A stretch of 64,000 nt of DNA from Flavobacterium sp. N1736 (GCF_025947065.1 NZ_CP109994.1:4340001-4404000), one strand, 5' to 3'. Shown: positions 34,882 to 44,862, counted from the first letter of the stretch. Numbers and translations: made by a program. Notes: generated by a model from the letters alone, not told the origin.

Positions 34882-34935
34882 TTTCAAGTTTAAGGTTTCA
34901 AGTTTTTTGAGGAACCCGAAACTTTAAACCTGAAA
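34882..34935. repeat. Imperfect inverted repeat downstream of rpoD
   Basis: Arms 34882-34899 and 34918-34935 (18 nt each) pair with two G-U type differences; cores are AAGTTTAAGGTTTC and GAAACTTTAAACC. It lies 17 bp after the rpoD stop, before the terminator. It could be an mRNA 3' structure or a further dispersed repeat. Confidence 0.55.
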
Positions 34936-34952
34936 CAAATATATTTTACTTA

Positions 34953-35816
34953 TTAACCTAAATAGGTTTTAAGGATTTTACTTCTTGAAGTATGTTTTAA
35001 TCTGCGGATTGCTTTTTCTTTAATCTGACGAACACGCTCACGAGTAAGGTCGAAAGTTTCTCCAATTTCTTCTAAAGTCATTGGGTGTTGGTCTCCAAGA
35101 CCGAAATATAAACGAACAACATCTGCCTCTCTTGGAGTTAATGTTTCTAGAGAACGCTCAATTTCAGTACGTAATGATTCGTGAATTAATTCTCTGTCAG
35201 GATTTGGAGATTCTCCAGAACGTAAAACGTCGTAAAGGTTAGAATCTTCACCTTCAACAAGAGGCGCATCCATAGATAAGTGACGACCAGAGTTTTTCAT
35301 AGACTCTTTTACGTCATTTACAGTCATGTCAAGTTCTTTTGCAATTTCTTCAGCAGAAGGCGGACGCTCGTTAGATTGCTCTAATAAAGCGTACATTTTG
35401 TTGATTTTATTGATAGAACCAATTTTATTTAATGGTAAACGAACAATACGGGATTGTTCTGCCAAAGCCTGAAGGATCGATTGACGAATCCACCAAACTG
35501 CGTAAGAGATAAATTTGAAACCACGAGTTTCATCAAAACGTTGAGCCGCTTTAATTAAACCTAAGTTTCCTTCGTTAATTAAATCAGGAAGAGTTAATCC
35601 TTGATTTTGATATTGTTTAGCAACCGATACTACGAAACGTAGGTTGGCTTTTGTAAGTTTTTCTAAAGCTCTTTGATCACCAGCCTTTATTCTTTGTGCT
35701 AATTCTACCTCTTCATCAGCGGTAATTAGGTCAACTTTTCCGATTTCTTGTAGATATTTATCTAACGATGCAGTTTCACGATTGGTTACCTGCTTGGTGA
35801 TTTTAAGTTGTCTCAT
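34953..35816 (-). CDS. rpoD: Primary RNA polymerase sigma factor (sigma-70/RpoD-SigA)
   Basis: A 287-residue group 1 sigma factor. Region 1.2 ([16 protein letters not shown]), region 2 ([38 protein letters not shown], with [15 protein letters not shown] for -10 recognition and melting), region 3 and region 4.2 ([29 protein letters not shown]) are all visible. The short acidic-region-less N-terminus is normal in Bacteroidota, whose housekeeping factor reads TTG/TAnnTTTG promoters. It stands alone, with spacers of about 140 and 340 bp. Confidence 0.97.
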   Translation of the reverse strand: MRQLKITKQVTNRETASLDKYLQEIGKVDLITADEEVELAQRIKAGDQRALEKLTKANLRFVVSVAKQYQNQGLTLPDLINEGNLGLIKAAQRFDETRGFKFISYAVWWIRQSILQALAEQSRIVRLPLNKIGSINKINKMYALLEQSNERPPSAEEIAKELDMTVNDVKESMKNSGRHLSMDAPLVEGEDSNLYDVLRSGESPNPDRELIHESLRTEIERSLETLTPREADVVRLYFGLGDQHPMTLEEIGETFDLTRERVRQIKEKAIRRLKHTSRSKILKTYLG

Positions 35817-35895
35817 TGTATTGTCTCCTTATTTTAAAGTGTACAATTAGTTATACGTAAAAAGTTATCGAAAAGTTACAATACTTTTGAAAAAA

Positions 35896-35940
35896 AATAA
35901 AAATTCCCGTTTCAATATTGTAGAAACGGGAATTTTTATT
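35896..35940 (-). terminator. Terminator of the TonB-receptor/DUF4249 operon
   Basis: A perfect 18-bp hairpin (35896-35913 and 35923-35940, core ATTCCCGTTTC) 17 bp after the last operon gene. Confidence 0.88.
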
Positions 35941-35956
35941 TGATAATTTGAGTTTA

Positions 35957-37708
35957 TTAGTTTGAAGTTGAGTCTTTTACTTCAATAATTTCTTTTAAGG
36001 AAACCGGTGATCCGTTTTTTGCAAAACCTTCAAGTCTTATCTCAAAAGTTCCTGAAAGATCCGAAGTGTAAAAAGAATTATTATTCTTGTCATTTACGGC
36101 AACTTCAGGATTCCAAAATAACTGATTTCTAAAATCCGGAATTCTGGCGTTGTCACTCAGGTTCGTATACTCAATTTTATTATATAATTTTTTTGGCTGT
36201 GGTCTTAATACAACAGGTTTTGCGATGAAACTTCCTTTTTCGGTACTTTTAAAATCTTTATCAAAAGTTGTAAAACTAACCAATCCGTTAAAAGATTTTG
36301 AGCCAACATAATATCTTCCAATAATTACATCAATTTTATAAACGTTTTTCATATTATAAGTCATCAAATCATTTTGATTTTCTAAATATAAACCATCAAC
36401 CAAAACTAATGCAGCTTCTGGTAATTGAGGAAAAACGTTTGGATCATTAACATGCAAATATGTTTTGTCACCTACTTGTTTGTGATAAACTTCTGTAGTA
36501 ACTTCAGTCATCGTTTCTTTTAATGTTTTAAATCGGGTATAATCATCCAAAACATATTCTTTTGCCAAAGGATAGTAGAAAGTTTCAAGTGTTGGCGTTT
36601 TTTCGATATTATCTACTTTTTTATGATAATAAGCATTTTCAACCTGACTGGAAACAGATCGGTCTAAAAGACTTTCTTTAATTATGTATGATAAATTGGC
36701 GTTTTGCTCATAAGATAATTTTGAATACTCTATTTCTGGTGCATTATTTACTGTCAGGTTATAATTAATGGCTTTCTCATCAATGATATGAACTACAACA
36801 TCTGCTGTATAATATGTTTTATTGATGTTGAAAATAAAATTTCCTTCAGAATCTGTTTTTACAACTTTAAAAGCAAAAGATTTTCCCGGAAGCGATAAGC
36901 CAATGCTAATGTCTCCTACTTTGTCAGTATTGTTTTGCGCTGTGATTTTTCCCGAAATAGTTTCTCCTCGAAGTTCCGGAAGAATTATTTTTTGATCTTT
37001 ATTTTGTAAATCAAGTAATACCGGATATGCTGTTTTTACAGCAAAATCAGCTGCAGAAACTTGACTTTTTGTTGGTATATTGTCTAATTTTCTTACTGAT
37101 AAAGAATAATTTCCATCGGCAAAAGCTGCGTTTAAAGATTCAATTTTTAAATCGACCAATTCACGATTTGCAAATGTTTTTTTATTCAAATTGAACTTCA
37201 CATTTTCATTTGTAAGGTTGCTTTCAATTGACGCACTTTGCGTATTACCTGACGGAGAAACATTTGTTGCCAAACTATTTTCAGACGTACCTTTCTCTGT
37301 TGTTTTGTATGGATTAACGATGTTTATTTCAAGCTGAAATAATTCAGAAATTGGTTTGTTCAACATCCAGTTTGTATAACCAATAAGCTTATAGCTTCCT
37401 GTTTTTAAAGTTGTGGGAACAAAATAATCACCTTGTCCCACTGCATTTTCTAAAGAAACTTTAGTTTTAAAAACCGATTTTTTATTACTATCTACAAGTT
37501 CTACATAAGCAACTTTGCTAATGTTGCTTGGTGTTTTATCGGTAGCTTTTAAGCAATAAATTTTATACAATAAGGTTTCACCCGAAACAAATGTTGTCGC
37601 ATTTGAATGGATAAAAACAGTTTCATCCAGAGAGATGGTTTGTTGTGCGCTGCTGAATTGTGTACTTATAAGTACAAGCAATACAAAAAGGTGTTTTATT
37701 CTGTCCAA
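35957..37708 (-). CDS. Exported macroglobulin-MG2-like / plug-domain-like protein
   Basis: A 583-residue protein with a signal peptide (about 1-21, QFSSAQ). The N-terminal half resembles alpha-2-macroglobulin MG modules (DETVFIHSNATTFVSGETLLYKIYCL and LKTGSYKLIGYTNWMLN). A carboxypeptidase-regulatory-like repeat follows (GETISGKITAQNN). The C-terminal part has ALVLVDGLYLENQNDLMTYNMKNVYKIDVIIGRYYVGSKSFNGLVSF, split here over about 440-490, which looks like a TonB-receptor plug segment (naming of a dominant path or variable). It overlaps the DUF4249 gene by 13 bp and ends the operon. Probably periplasmic or outer-membrane; function unknown. Confidence 0.72.
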   Translation of the reverse strand: MDRIKHLFVLLVLISTQFSSAQQTISLDETVFIHSNATTFVSGETLLYKIYCLKATDKTPSNISKVAYVELVDSNKKSVFKTKVSLENAVGQGDYFVPTTLKTGSYKLIGYTNWMLNKPISELFQLEINIVNPYKTTEKGTSENSLATNVSPSGNTQSASIESNLTNENVKFNLNKKTFANRELVDLKIESLNAAFADGNYSLSVRKLDNIPTKSQVSAADFAVKTAYPVLLDLQNKDQKIILPELRGETISGKITAQNNTDKVGDISIGLSLPGKSFAFKVVKTDSEGNFIFNINKTYYTADVVVHIIDEKAINYNLTVNNAPEIEYSKLSYEQNANLSYIIKESLLDRSVSSQVENAYYHKKVDNIEKTPTLETFYYPLAKEYVLDDYTRFKTLKETMTEVTTEVYHKQVGDKTYLHVNDPNVFPQLPEAALVLVDGLYLENQNDLMTYNMKNVYKIDVIIGRYYVGSKSFNGLVSFTTFDKDFKSTEKGSFIAKPVVLRPQPKKLYNKIEYTNLSDNARIPDFRNQLFWNPEVAVNDKNNNSFYTSDLSGTFEIRLEGFAKNGSPVSLKEIIEVKDSTSN

Positions 37709-38862
37709 AATGAAGGTATTACGTTAGATGAAAATGATGTGCAGTCTCCGCATTCAGCGTCTACTAAAATATATTTATTTCCCAAATTTGAGTTATAGAT
37801 CATTAGGTTTCTTTCCAGATTGTAAATCATTGATTCTCCTTCACAACTATCTCCTCTAAAGCAAAATAAAAACGGAATATCTTCGCAGGTATTAAAATAA
37901 GGAGGAAAGTTTTCAGGAAACATATCAGTATAATTAAAAAAGATTCTCAATGACGATACCGTATTTAATCCAAAATAACCAATTACATTTTTGTTAGGAT
38001 CATTAATACATTTTATATTTCCACTTATAACTCCAGGTTGTTTCGGGGATAAAATGCTTGAAGAACTTGCTATGTCTCTCATTATTTTGTGAAATGTATA
38101 GGCGCCCAAACTTTCTACATATTGTTTAACTAATATACTGTATCTGTGACCTATAATGTAATTGTTTTCTTCAATAAACCGAATCGGAAGATTTACGCGA
38201 TCTTCGGCTTGATCATTAGTATTAACCAAAATGATATCGGTAGATTTTTTCGTTGAATAACAAGTTCTGGTATCCGGACTGTTTGGAACAAGTTCTATCG
38301 ATTCTGGTCCGGTTACATTTATTTTCATAGATGTCCATCTTGGTGCAATAATCTTGTATGTTTCCTCATATTCATACCTGTAATACTTTGAAGTTCTGCC
38401 AGGATCATAACTTTTAACGTTAATCTGTACACCTTTGCCTTTATCTTTGCTTGTAACGACTGTTGGTTCAATGCTTCCAATAGGAGTATCTGTTGTTAAT
38501 ACTTCTGAAGAAGACTGGTAAATTTTTCCATCTAAAGTTGTTATTTCCAGTGTGTATTCTCTCCCCGGTAAAATTTGAAATGGAGATTGAGAAATATATA
38601 TACCTGCATTTTGCTCAAAAGTATATTCATTGTTTAAATTGTCTTTCACAATTACCTTCGCTCCATTTTCGGTTGTAATGCCAGTATCTTCAAATCGGGC
38701 TGTTTTGGTAATTTTTATTTCCTGATTTTTAAGTTCATTTGTTAAGGTGGCTTCTACTACTATTGCTTCTTCATAGGTATTTGTTAATAGAGGGTACGTT
38801 TCTGTGCATCCATTTACAAAAAAGGATATAATTAGTAATAAGAATATTTTATTTAAAGACAT
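37696..38862 (-). CDS. DUF4249 family lipoprotein (copy 2)
   Basis: A 388-residue lipoprotein with lipobox FFVNGC. The ATG at 38862 gives this clean signal; the longer frame adds 54 unlikely residues that run into the upstream gene. It is about half identical by eye to its upstream neighbour: TESYPLLTNTYEE/TETYPLLTNTYEE, KYYRYEYEETYKI, CYSTKKSTDIILVNTN, SILVKQYVESL. DUF4249 lipoproteins travel with FecA-like TonB receptors in Bacteroidota; their ligand is unknown. The C-terminus is Cys-rich (NTCEDIPFLFCFRGDSCEG, CGDCTS). Confidence 0.85.
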   Translation of the reverse strand: MSLNKIFLLLIISFFVNGCTETYPLLTNTYEEAIVVEATLTNELKNQEIKITKTARFEDTGITTENGAKVIVKDNLNNEYTFEQNAGIYISQSPFQILPGREYTLEITTLDGKIYQSSSEVLTTDTPIGSIEPTVVTSKDKGKGVQINVKSYDPGRTSKYYRYEYEETYKIIAPRWTSMKINVTGPESIELVPNSPDTRTCYSTKKSTDIILVNTNDQAEDRVNLPIRFIEENNYIIGHRYSILVKQYVESLGAYTFHKIMRDIASSSSILSPKQPGVISGNIKCINDPNKNVIGYFGLNTVSSLRIFFNYTDMFPENFPPYFNTCEDIPFLFCFRGDSCEGESMIYNLERNLMIYNSNLGNKYILVDAECGDCTSFSSNVIPSFWTE

Positions 38863-38951
38863 GACGTTAAATTTGTTTACAAATAGATATTTTCCATTTT
38901 TGAGAAGTAGAAAAATCTGTTTTTTTTTTGATGTTGAAATTAATATAATAC

Positions 38952-40127
38952 TTAATCTGTCCAAAATATTGGTTTTATATTCGAAGCAATAGTGGTGCAA
39001 TCGCCACAAGGTGCATTTACCCAAAAATAAAACCTGCTAGCGTTAAAATAACTTATTTTTTCTGCATCTAAATCATCAAAGTAACTGTCACCATGTGTAC
39101 ACGGATCTGGATTAAAAGGCTCATTTGCATAACAAAACTCTTTACAATCTGTATAATAAGGCGGAGGTGGTTCATTTGGAAAAATATCCCCATAATTAAA
39201 ATAAATTCTTTCTACTGATACAGAAGCAACATCAAAATACCCCACTATTTTATTATTGGGATTATTTGTAGATTTTAAGTTTCCTAATAAAAATCCGGGT
39301 TGAGTAGGCGATAAAACACTTCCGGAACCTGATATTGTTTTTAAAGTATTGTAATAGGTAAAGGCGGCTAAACTTTCTACATATTGCTTTACTAATATGC
39401 TGTATCTTGTTGTAATAATATAATCCTGATCGCTAATAAAACGAATTAAATAATTAACACGATCCTCAGTAAGGGTATTCGTATTCACTAAAATTAGATC
39501 TGTACTTTTTTTACTGCTGTAACAAATCTTTGTGTCAGTTGAATTTGGAGTAAAAATAAGTGACCCGTTAATTAATGTTGCCTTAGTTGGCACCCATTTT
39601 GGGGCAACAATTTTATAGGTTTCTTCATATTCATACCTATAATATTGGGATTGCCTATTTGCATCAAAACTATTTATTCTAATACCAACTCCTCTTGCAT
39701 TATCTTTTGTTTCAATAGCAGGAGTTACATCGTGCATAGGGTTAACAGTAGTTAATGTTTCTAAAGATGATTCAAAAGATCTTCCATCTTTGGTAGTAAT
39801 ATGCAATTGGTATTTTCTTTCCGGTTGAGCCTGAAATTCTACATCAGAGATGTAATTTTCGGCGTTTTGTGTAAAATTATACTGATTTCCGGCACCATCA
39901 GTAATAAATACTTTGGCTCCGCTTTCAGGTAAATAACTATCATCTTCAAACTTGGCTGTTTTCGTAAGTTTTATTTCCTGAAATTTAAGTTCGTTTGTTA
40001 TTGTAGCCTCTACAACCAATACTTCTTCATAAGTATTAGTTAATAAAGGATACGATTCTGTACAGCCATTCAAAATAATGGCAAGCAGAAAAAGAATAAT
40101 ACAAATATTTGGTTTATAATTTTTCAT
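38952..40127 (-). CDS. DUF4249 family lipoprotein (copy 1)
   Basis: A 391-residue lipoprotein with lipobox AIILNGC, starting 4 bp after the TonB receptor stop. Its paralogue is next downstream after about 90 bp. Conserved blocks include YEEVLVVEATITNELKFQ and YYRYEYEETYKIVAPKW, and the C-terminus keeps CGDCT. It is likely a surface-exposed partner of the adjacent receptor. Confidence 0.87.
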   Translation of the reverse strand: MKNYKPNICIILFLLAIILNGCTESYPLLTNTYEEVLVVEATITNELKFQEIKLTKTAKFEDDSYLPESGAKVFITDGAGNQYNFTQNAENYISDVEFQAQPERKYQLHITTKDGRSFESSLETLTTVNPMHDVTPAIETKDNARGVGIRINSFDANRQSQYYRYEYEETYKIVAPKWVPTKATLINGSLIFTPNSTDTKICYSSKKSTDLILVNTNTLTEDRVNYLIRFISDQDYIITTRYSILVKQYVESLAAFTYYNTLKTISGSGSVLSPTQPGFLLGNLKSTNNPNNKIVGYFDVASVSVERIYFNYGDIFPNEPPPPYYTDCKEFCYANEPFNPDPCTHGDSYFDDLDAEKISYFNASRFYFWVNAPCGDCTTIASNIKPIFWTD

Positions 40128-40131
40128 TTAA

Positions 40132-42915
40132 TTAAAATTTAAAATTATAGGTAATACTCGGTACAGGAATTGAGAAAATAGATGTTTTATACCCTTTTAC
40201 TTTTCCACTTTGATCTGTTACGAAGTAAATAGAATATGGATTATTTCTACCTAAAACATTGTAAACAGAAATGTTCCAGAAACTATGTGCTAATTTTTTT
40301 ATTTTATGATTTCCTTCAATGTTAATTCCAATATCCAGACGAATATAGTCCGGTATTCTGTACGCATTTCTGTCGCTATACAAAGTATAATCTGAATTTC
40401 CATAATGGAAAGTCCCAATTGGATATGTTATAGGTCTTCCCGTTTGGTATAAAAAGTTGGTTGATAAACTATAACGTCTTGTAAATTTATAATTTAAAAT
40501 GGCACTTAAATCATGAGGTTTGTCAAAATTTGCAGGAAAATAATCTCCGTTATTTACTCTTTCAGAACTAAACTGACTATCTAATTTAATAAGAGTACGA
40601 GAATAAGTATATCCTATCCATCCGTTTAATCTTCCGGTTGTTTTCTTTAATAAAAGTTCAACACCATACGCTTTTCCTTCGCCTTGTAATAATTCCGTTT
40701 CAACATTTTCGTTTAGCAAAAGTTGTGCTCCAACTTTATAATCAAGAATGTTTTTAGATTTTTTGTAATATCCTTCAAGACTAATTTCATATTCTTCATC
40801 TTTTAGGTTTTTAAACAAACCTAAAGAAACTTGCTGTGCAGTTTGAGGTGCTACATTTGAGTCCGATAACTTCCAGGTATCCGTTGGCGATTGCGTAACA
40901 TTGCTGGACAAAAGATGAATATACTGTCTTGTCATATCATATCCGGCTTTTACCGAGAAATCTTCCGTAATAAAATAACGAGCTGCCAAACGAGGCTCAA
41001 AACCGCCGTATGTTTTTATAACTTCATTTTTTTTGTAATGTGTCGTTCCTGTTACAGTTTCGTCACTTAAAGGCAAACCTGCCTGATAAGAATTTACATT
41101 TGCTTCTCCAAGCGCTGCATAATAAGAATATCTCAATCCTAAATCAAGCAGTAATTTATCGCTTAATTTATAACTGTCTGCTAAATAAATTGCCGATTCG
41201 AGCGCCCTTTCTTTTTCAATATCAGTTGAATTTAAAAGCGATTCAGGGTTTTTAGGATGTTGGTAACCCGGCGAAATGTTGTATAATTTACTTGCAATTC
41301 CGTAAGATAAAGTATGTTTTGGAGTTAACTGATAATTTAATTTTAACTGTAATTGTGATTCGCTTACTTTATATCCAAAGTCAAATGCGTTAATATCTGC
41401 AGAGTCATAATCAATATTAAATTTGTATTCGCTGTTTGTAAAAATCAACGCAGCTTTACTTTTTTTATTAAAAGTATGATCCCATTTTAAAGATGCAAGC
41501 CTGTTGCTGTATTTGTATATAGAATCTGAACTCAGACTAAAACGGTCATGACTATAATACGCCGTAGCTTCAATATTATTATTGCTGTTAATTGCATTAT
41601 TATATTTTATAATTCCGTCATAAAAACCAGCCTGACTATTTTTTAAATTTTCATCATCTAAAGATTTTAAAATCCAGTCCGAGTAAGTGGCACGACCACC
41701 AAATATAATACTGGATTTATTTTTTTCGATTGGTAAACTAAGCGTAAGATTTGATGTAATTGGACCAATTGCTCCTTCACCTGAAAATTTTTCCGGATTT
41801 CCGTTTTTGGTTGTTATATCAAATACAGAAGATAATCTTCCTCCAAAATCAGCCGGAATACTACCTTTATAAATATCTGCTTTTTTAGCTGTATACGGAT
41901 TTATAGCTGAGAAAAACCCTAAGAAATGCTGAGGATTATAAAGTACAGCATTGTCTAAAAGAATCAGGTTTTGATCGTCTTTTCCACCACGAACATTAAA
42001 TCCTGCAGATCCTTCACCGGTAGTTTTAATACCCGGAAAAGTAGTCGCAACTTTTAAAATATCTCTTTCTCCAAGAATTAAAGGCACATTTTTTATTCCT
42101 TCAATATCAATTGAAACCAAGCCGGAAACGGCAGTTTCGGTTTGTTTTTTACCTTTTTTATTAATTACAACTTCATCTAACTGATTTGATTTATCATTAA
42201 GATTCACATCAAAACTACCGTCATCATAAACCATTAAAGTTTTTGTAACTTCCTTATGGCTTAATGATTTTATCTCGATAACATTGATTCCTCTTGGAAG
42301 TTGTAACGTATAATTTCCGTCAGGATCACTAGAAGTGCTAATGTTTTTGTTTTTTACTTTAACGTAAATATTAGCTTCAGGTTTGCCTGTTTCAGCATTT
42401 TTTATGGAGCCTGATACAGTGTACGTTTTTTTAGTTAAATCCTTATTTTCTTTACCAATAAAAACAATAGAGGCTTTTTTGGTCACACTATAACTATTTA
42501 ATGAATCGTATTGCTGATAAAAAACAGGATTATCTGTACCGTTATTTCCATTATTTTGACTGTCTGCCGGAGCATCAGTAAAATAATTAGCAGGTAAATC
42601 ATCGTGTATTGTGCTGTTAAGTGTTAATATCACTTTCTTTTTAAGAATGATAAAATTTAAATCGGTTTTATTTAAAATTTTATCCAGCAACTCATCGATT
42701 TTAATATCAGTATAAGTTTCGTTGATTAACGTTTTATTTGAGCTAACCCAGGTTGGATCAAAATAAAACTTGTAAGATGTTGATGCTTCAATTGCTTTTA
42801 AGGCACTTTCTAAAGTATCATCTTTAAAGGTTATAGATATTTTCTCATTCGAATTTTGGGCAACAGATAATTGAAATGAGAATAAAATAATTAAGGCGAG
42901 TATAAATTTTTTCAT
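40132..42915 (-). CDS. TonB-dependent receptor with STN and carboxypeptidase-like domains
   Basis: A 927-residue outer-membrane receptor. After the signal peptide (FQLSVAQ) come a secretin/TonB N-terminal (STN) domain (about 25-90, ISITFKDDTLESALKAIEAST), a carboxypeptidase-like regulatory domain (about 165-250, YTVSGSIKNAETGKPEANIYV), a plug (about 260-370, GLVSIDIEGIKNVPLILGERD, NVRGGKDDQNLILLDNA), and a 22-strand barrel with aromatic C-terminus (SITYNFKF). An STN domain often contacts an anti-sigma partner, but no FecI/FecR pair is visible in this window. It is co-transcribed with two DUF4249 lipoproteins. Substrate unknown. Confidence 0.9.
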   Translation of the reverse strand: MKKFILALIILFSFQLSVAQNSNEKISITFKDDTLESALKAIEASTSYKFYFDPTWVSSNKTLINETYTDIKIDELLDKILNKTDLNFIILKKKVILTLNSTIHDDLPANYFTDAPADSQNNGNNGTDNPVFYQQYDSLNSYSVTKKASIVFIGKENKDLTKKTYTVSGSIKNAETGKPEANIYVKVKNKNISTSSDPDGNYTLQLPRGINVIEIKSLSHKEVTKTLMVYDDGSFDVNLNDKSNQLDEVVINKKGKKQTETAVSGLVSIDIEGIKNVPLILGERDILKVATTFPGIKTTGEGSAGFNVRGGKDDQNLILLDNAVLYNPQHFLGFFSAINPYTAKKADIYKGSIPADFGGRLSSVFDITTKNGNPEKFSGEGAIGPITSNLTLSLPIEKNKSSIIFGGRATYSDWILKSLDDENLKNSQAGFYDGIIKYNNAINSNNNIEATAYYSHDRFSLSSDSIYKYSNRLASLKWDHTFNKKSKAALIFTNSEYKFNIDYDSADINAFDFGYKVSESQLQLKLNYQLTPKHTLSYGIASKLYNISPGYQHPKNPESLLNSTDIEKERALESAIYLADSYKLSDKLLLDLGLRYSYYAALGEANVNSYQAGLPLSDETVTGTTHYKKNEVIKTYGGFEPRLAARYFITEDFSVKAGYDMTRQYIHLLSSNVTQSPTDTWKLSDSNVAPQTAQQVSLGLFKNLKDEEYEISLEGYYKKSKNILDYKVGAQLLLNENVETELLQGEGKAYGVELLLKKTTGRLNGWIGYTYSRTLIKLDSQFSSERVNNGDYFPANFDKPHDLSAILNYKFTRRYSLSTNFLYQTGRPITYPIGTFHYGNSDYTLYSDRNAYRIPDYIRLDIGINIEGNHKIKKLAHSFWNISVYNVLGRNNPYSIYFVTDQSGKVKGYKTSIFSIPVPSITYNFKF

Positions 42916-42920
42916 TTGTC

Positions 42921-43664
42921 TTATTTGGTTTGAATGGAAAGAGAATTACTAATATATTTCATCAAATTTCTCATAAATTGATTCGAGTCTGAATTTTTAA
43001 GTTCTCTATTCATTAAATAAAACCCATTGATTTGCTTTTTTTGGTCTGGAAATAGTTTGATGATGTCGTTCTTGCTTTGTATGGAATAAATTTTGCCTTT
43101 TAAATCAAGAAAATAAGAAGTGTCTTCTTTAAAAGTGTAAAGTAAAATCCCTTCATTAATTGATTTTTGTTGATTTTTATGATGTTTGATGTAAAATGTA
43201 AAATCAGGAGAGATTTTATTTTCTTCATAAAAACCAGCTGTAAATTCAGGAACTGCCGGATCTTTTCTGTCAATATTTACAAAGTTTTTGTCTTTAATAG
43301 AAAAAGATCCTACTTTGGTAGTGATAACATTTATTCCAACGTTTTCTGATTCACCAAAAGGATTCAAAACCAAAACATCTCTATAAATGTCATATTTTAG
43401 TTTTACATTATAATACATTTGCCCTTCATAAGTGAGTGTTCCCAATTCGTACTGATTAATATAATACAAATGATTTCCTTCAACTGTTCTGTAAGGATTG
43501 GTGTGCGGAATGCCATTAATAATGTCCAAATTCTCTTTACCAATCGTTTTATCGAACCAATTGTAAATAGCGACATCATTGCTTGTTTGGCTGTGAATAG
43601 CGAAAATGTTTAAGAATAATCCAAATAAAATAAGGAAAGCAGATTTTTTTTGATAATTTTTCAA
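42921..43664 (-). CDS. Exported protein of unknown function, first gene of the receptor operon
   Basis: A 247-residue protein with a signal peptide (about 1-25, LNIFAIHSQ) and mostly beta sequence. Visible pieces are YNWFDKTIGKENLDIINGIPH, read in two parts around residue 33-55, and LGTLTYEGQMYYNVKLKYDIYRD. It is 5 bp upstream of the TonB receptor gene, so co-transcription is very likely. I do not recognise a family; it may be a periplasmic or surface component of the same uptake system. Confidence 0.65.
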   Translation of the reverse strand: MKNYQKKSAFLILFGLFLNIFAIHSQTSNDVAIYNWFDKTIGKENLDIINGIPHTNPYRTVEGNHLYYINQYELGTLTYEGQMYYNVKLKYDIYRDVLVLNPFGESENVGINVITTKVGSFSIKDKNFVNIDRKDPAVPEFTAGFYEENKISPDFTFYIKHHKNQQKSINEGILLYTFKEDTSYFLDLKGKIYSIQSKNDIIKLFPDQKKQINGFYLMNRELKNSDSNQFMRNLMKYISNSLSIQTK

Positions 43665-43842
43665 AGGATTGTGTGGTTTTAATGTTTTATTTTGGCGATT
43701 TCAAAAGTATCAAAAAAATGTTATAAATTTCACGCATAAGTGTTAAAATGTCATTTATTATTTACTAGTTTAAATAAAAAATCCCAAGTCATATAGATGA
43801 ATTAGGATTTTTAATGAAAAAATTATTTTTAAATATCAGTTT
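43665..43842. other. Spacer between the receptor operon and the HTH gene
   Basis: It should hold the promoter of the receptor operon (minus strand, near 43665-43740) and the end of the regulator transcript. Apart from the hairpin at 43776-43812 nothing distinct is seen. Confidence 0.4.
43776..43812. terminator. Hairpin after the HTH regulator gene
   Basis: AAAAATCC / GGATTTTT with AA/TT inside and one C-A mismatch, around an 11-nt or so loop. It ends the minus-strand regulator transcript. Nearly the same element is found at 46281-46317. Confidence 0.6.
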
Positions 43843-44805
43843 TTAAAACAGTAAATCTACCTGTGAATTTATCTTTTCAAGATAATAATCGATCTTCCTG
43901 ATAGCCCTGTTAAAAAATAGATTTTGTTCCTTAATTCCGGATTGTCCTAAAGGTTTTGAATTGATAATTTGCTGTTTAAAAAATTGATGCACATTTTTGC
44001 AACTATCTTCATTATCAGTAATAAAATATCCTAAAAGAGTGTAAGGAACAAACATGGTTAACTTTTCTTCTGTTTCAATAAGCATATTATTGTTGAGTAA
44101 AATCAACTCGTTATAATAAATATTGAAATTCGTATTTGGCGCATTGCATTTTTCCTGAATCAAATTAATAATTCTTTTCAAGTCTTTGCAAAGTGCATTT
44201 GCATTTTTGAGGGAAAGTAAACCAGCCTCATGAAAATATAAAATTTGTTGTAGACTACTGTTTATTGTTGTGTCGTTCCAAATTTCATTAACAATAGTAT
44301 TTTCATATACATTTTTTAGCTTTTGCATGTATTCTGCAAATGATTCTTCAATTATAAAACTCTCAAAATTGACTTTCTTCTGATTTGTGTTTAAAAGATT
44401 CAGCCAGACAAAAGCTTTGAATTTTGATAAAATAGTTCCGTCCATAAAATAAAACAGCGGAATATCTTTCGCGGAATAAAAAAGAGTTGTTTTGGGATTT
44501 TTGGTTAATATTTCAATTTGTTCTGCTGATGTCCTGAAATATTGAAGCATATCTTTTAATGTTTCTATTTCAATTGTTTTCTCTACGATCACTTTTTCTT
44601 TCTTCGAAAATAAATTATCCAGAGATATATTGAAATGATCTGCTAGTTTTATGGTTTCATCAATCGAAAACTTACTTTTTTCAGATATTCTTCGATGTGA
44701 TGCATCATAACTAATTTCTAAAATAGCAGCAATTTCATCTATTACAGATGCCGATTTTGGAATCTTGTTCCGAATTGCCTTTAAAAAAGATTCTTGATAT
44801 TTCAT
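43843..44805 (-). CDS. Helix-turn-helix (BetR-like) transcriptional regulator
   Basis: A 320-residue protein with an N-terminal helix-turn-helix domain (about residues 10-65, ASVIDEIAAILEISYDASHRRIS then LADHFNISLDNLFSKK). The remaining 250 residues are helical with no recognised ligand domain. It is transcribed away from a surface-repeat protein gene, across a 103-bp region that holds two related palindromic sites, so autoregulation and control of the neighbour are plausible. Confidence 0.78.
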   Translation of the reverse strand: MKYQESFLKAIRNKIPKSASVIDEIAAILEISYDASHRRISEKSKFSIDETIKLADHFNISLDNLFSKKEKVIVEKTIEIETLKDMLQYFRTSAEQIEILTKNPKTTLFYSAKDIPLFYFMDGTILSKFKAFVWLNLLNTNQKKVNFESFIIEESFAEYMQKLKNVYENTIVNEIWNDTTINSSLQQILYFHEAGLLSLKNANALCKDLKRIINLIQEKCNAPNTNFNIYYNELILLNNNMLIETEEKLTMFVPYTLLGYFITDNEDSCKNVHQFFKQQIINSKPLGQSGIKEQNLFFNRAIRKIDYYLEKINSQVDLLF

Positions 44806-44808
44806 AAT

Positions 44809-44823
44809 TTGCGATAATCACAA
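44809..44823. promoter_or_regulatory. Palindromic operator candidate (proximal)
   Basis: TTGCGATAATCACAA is a 15-nt palindrome with one mismatched pair, 3 nt upstream of the regulator's start codon. An inverted, 11/13-identical site lies at 44863-44875. Confidence 0.45.
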
Positions 44824-44862
44824 ATATAATAAATAGTTTAATTGATTTAAGCAAATTTGTAT

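Noticed and set aside
37696..39024. Longer form of the second DUF4249 gene
   Set aside because: The first 54 codons run into the upstream paralogue's 3' end and the lipoprotein signal starts at 38862.
40132..42915. Antisense open frames opposite the TonB receptor
   Set aside because: They are short, basic and without motifs, while the receptor frame is complete.
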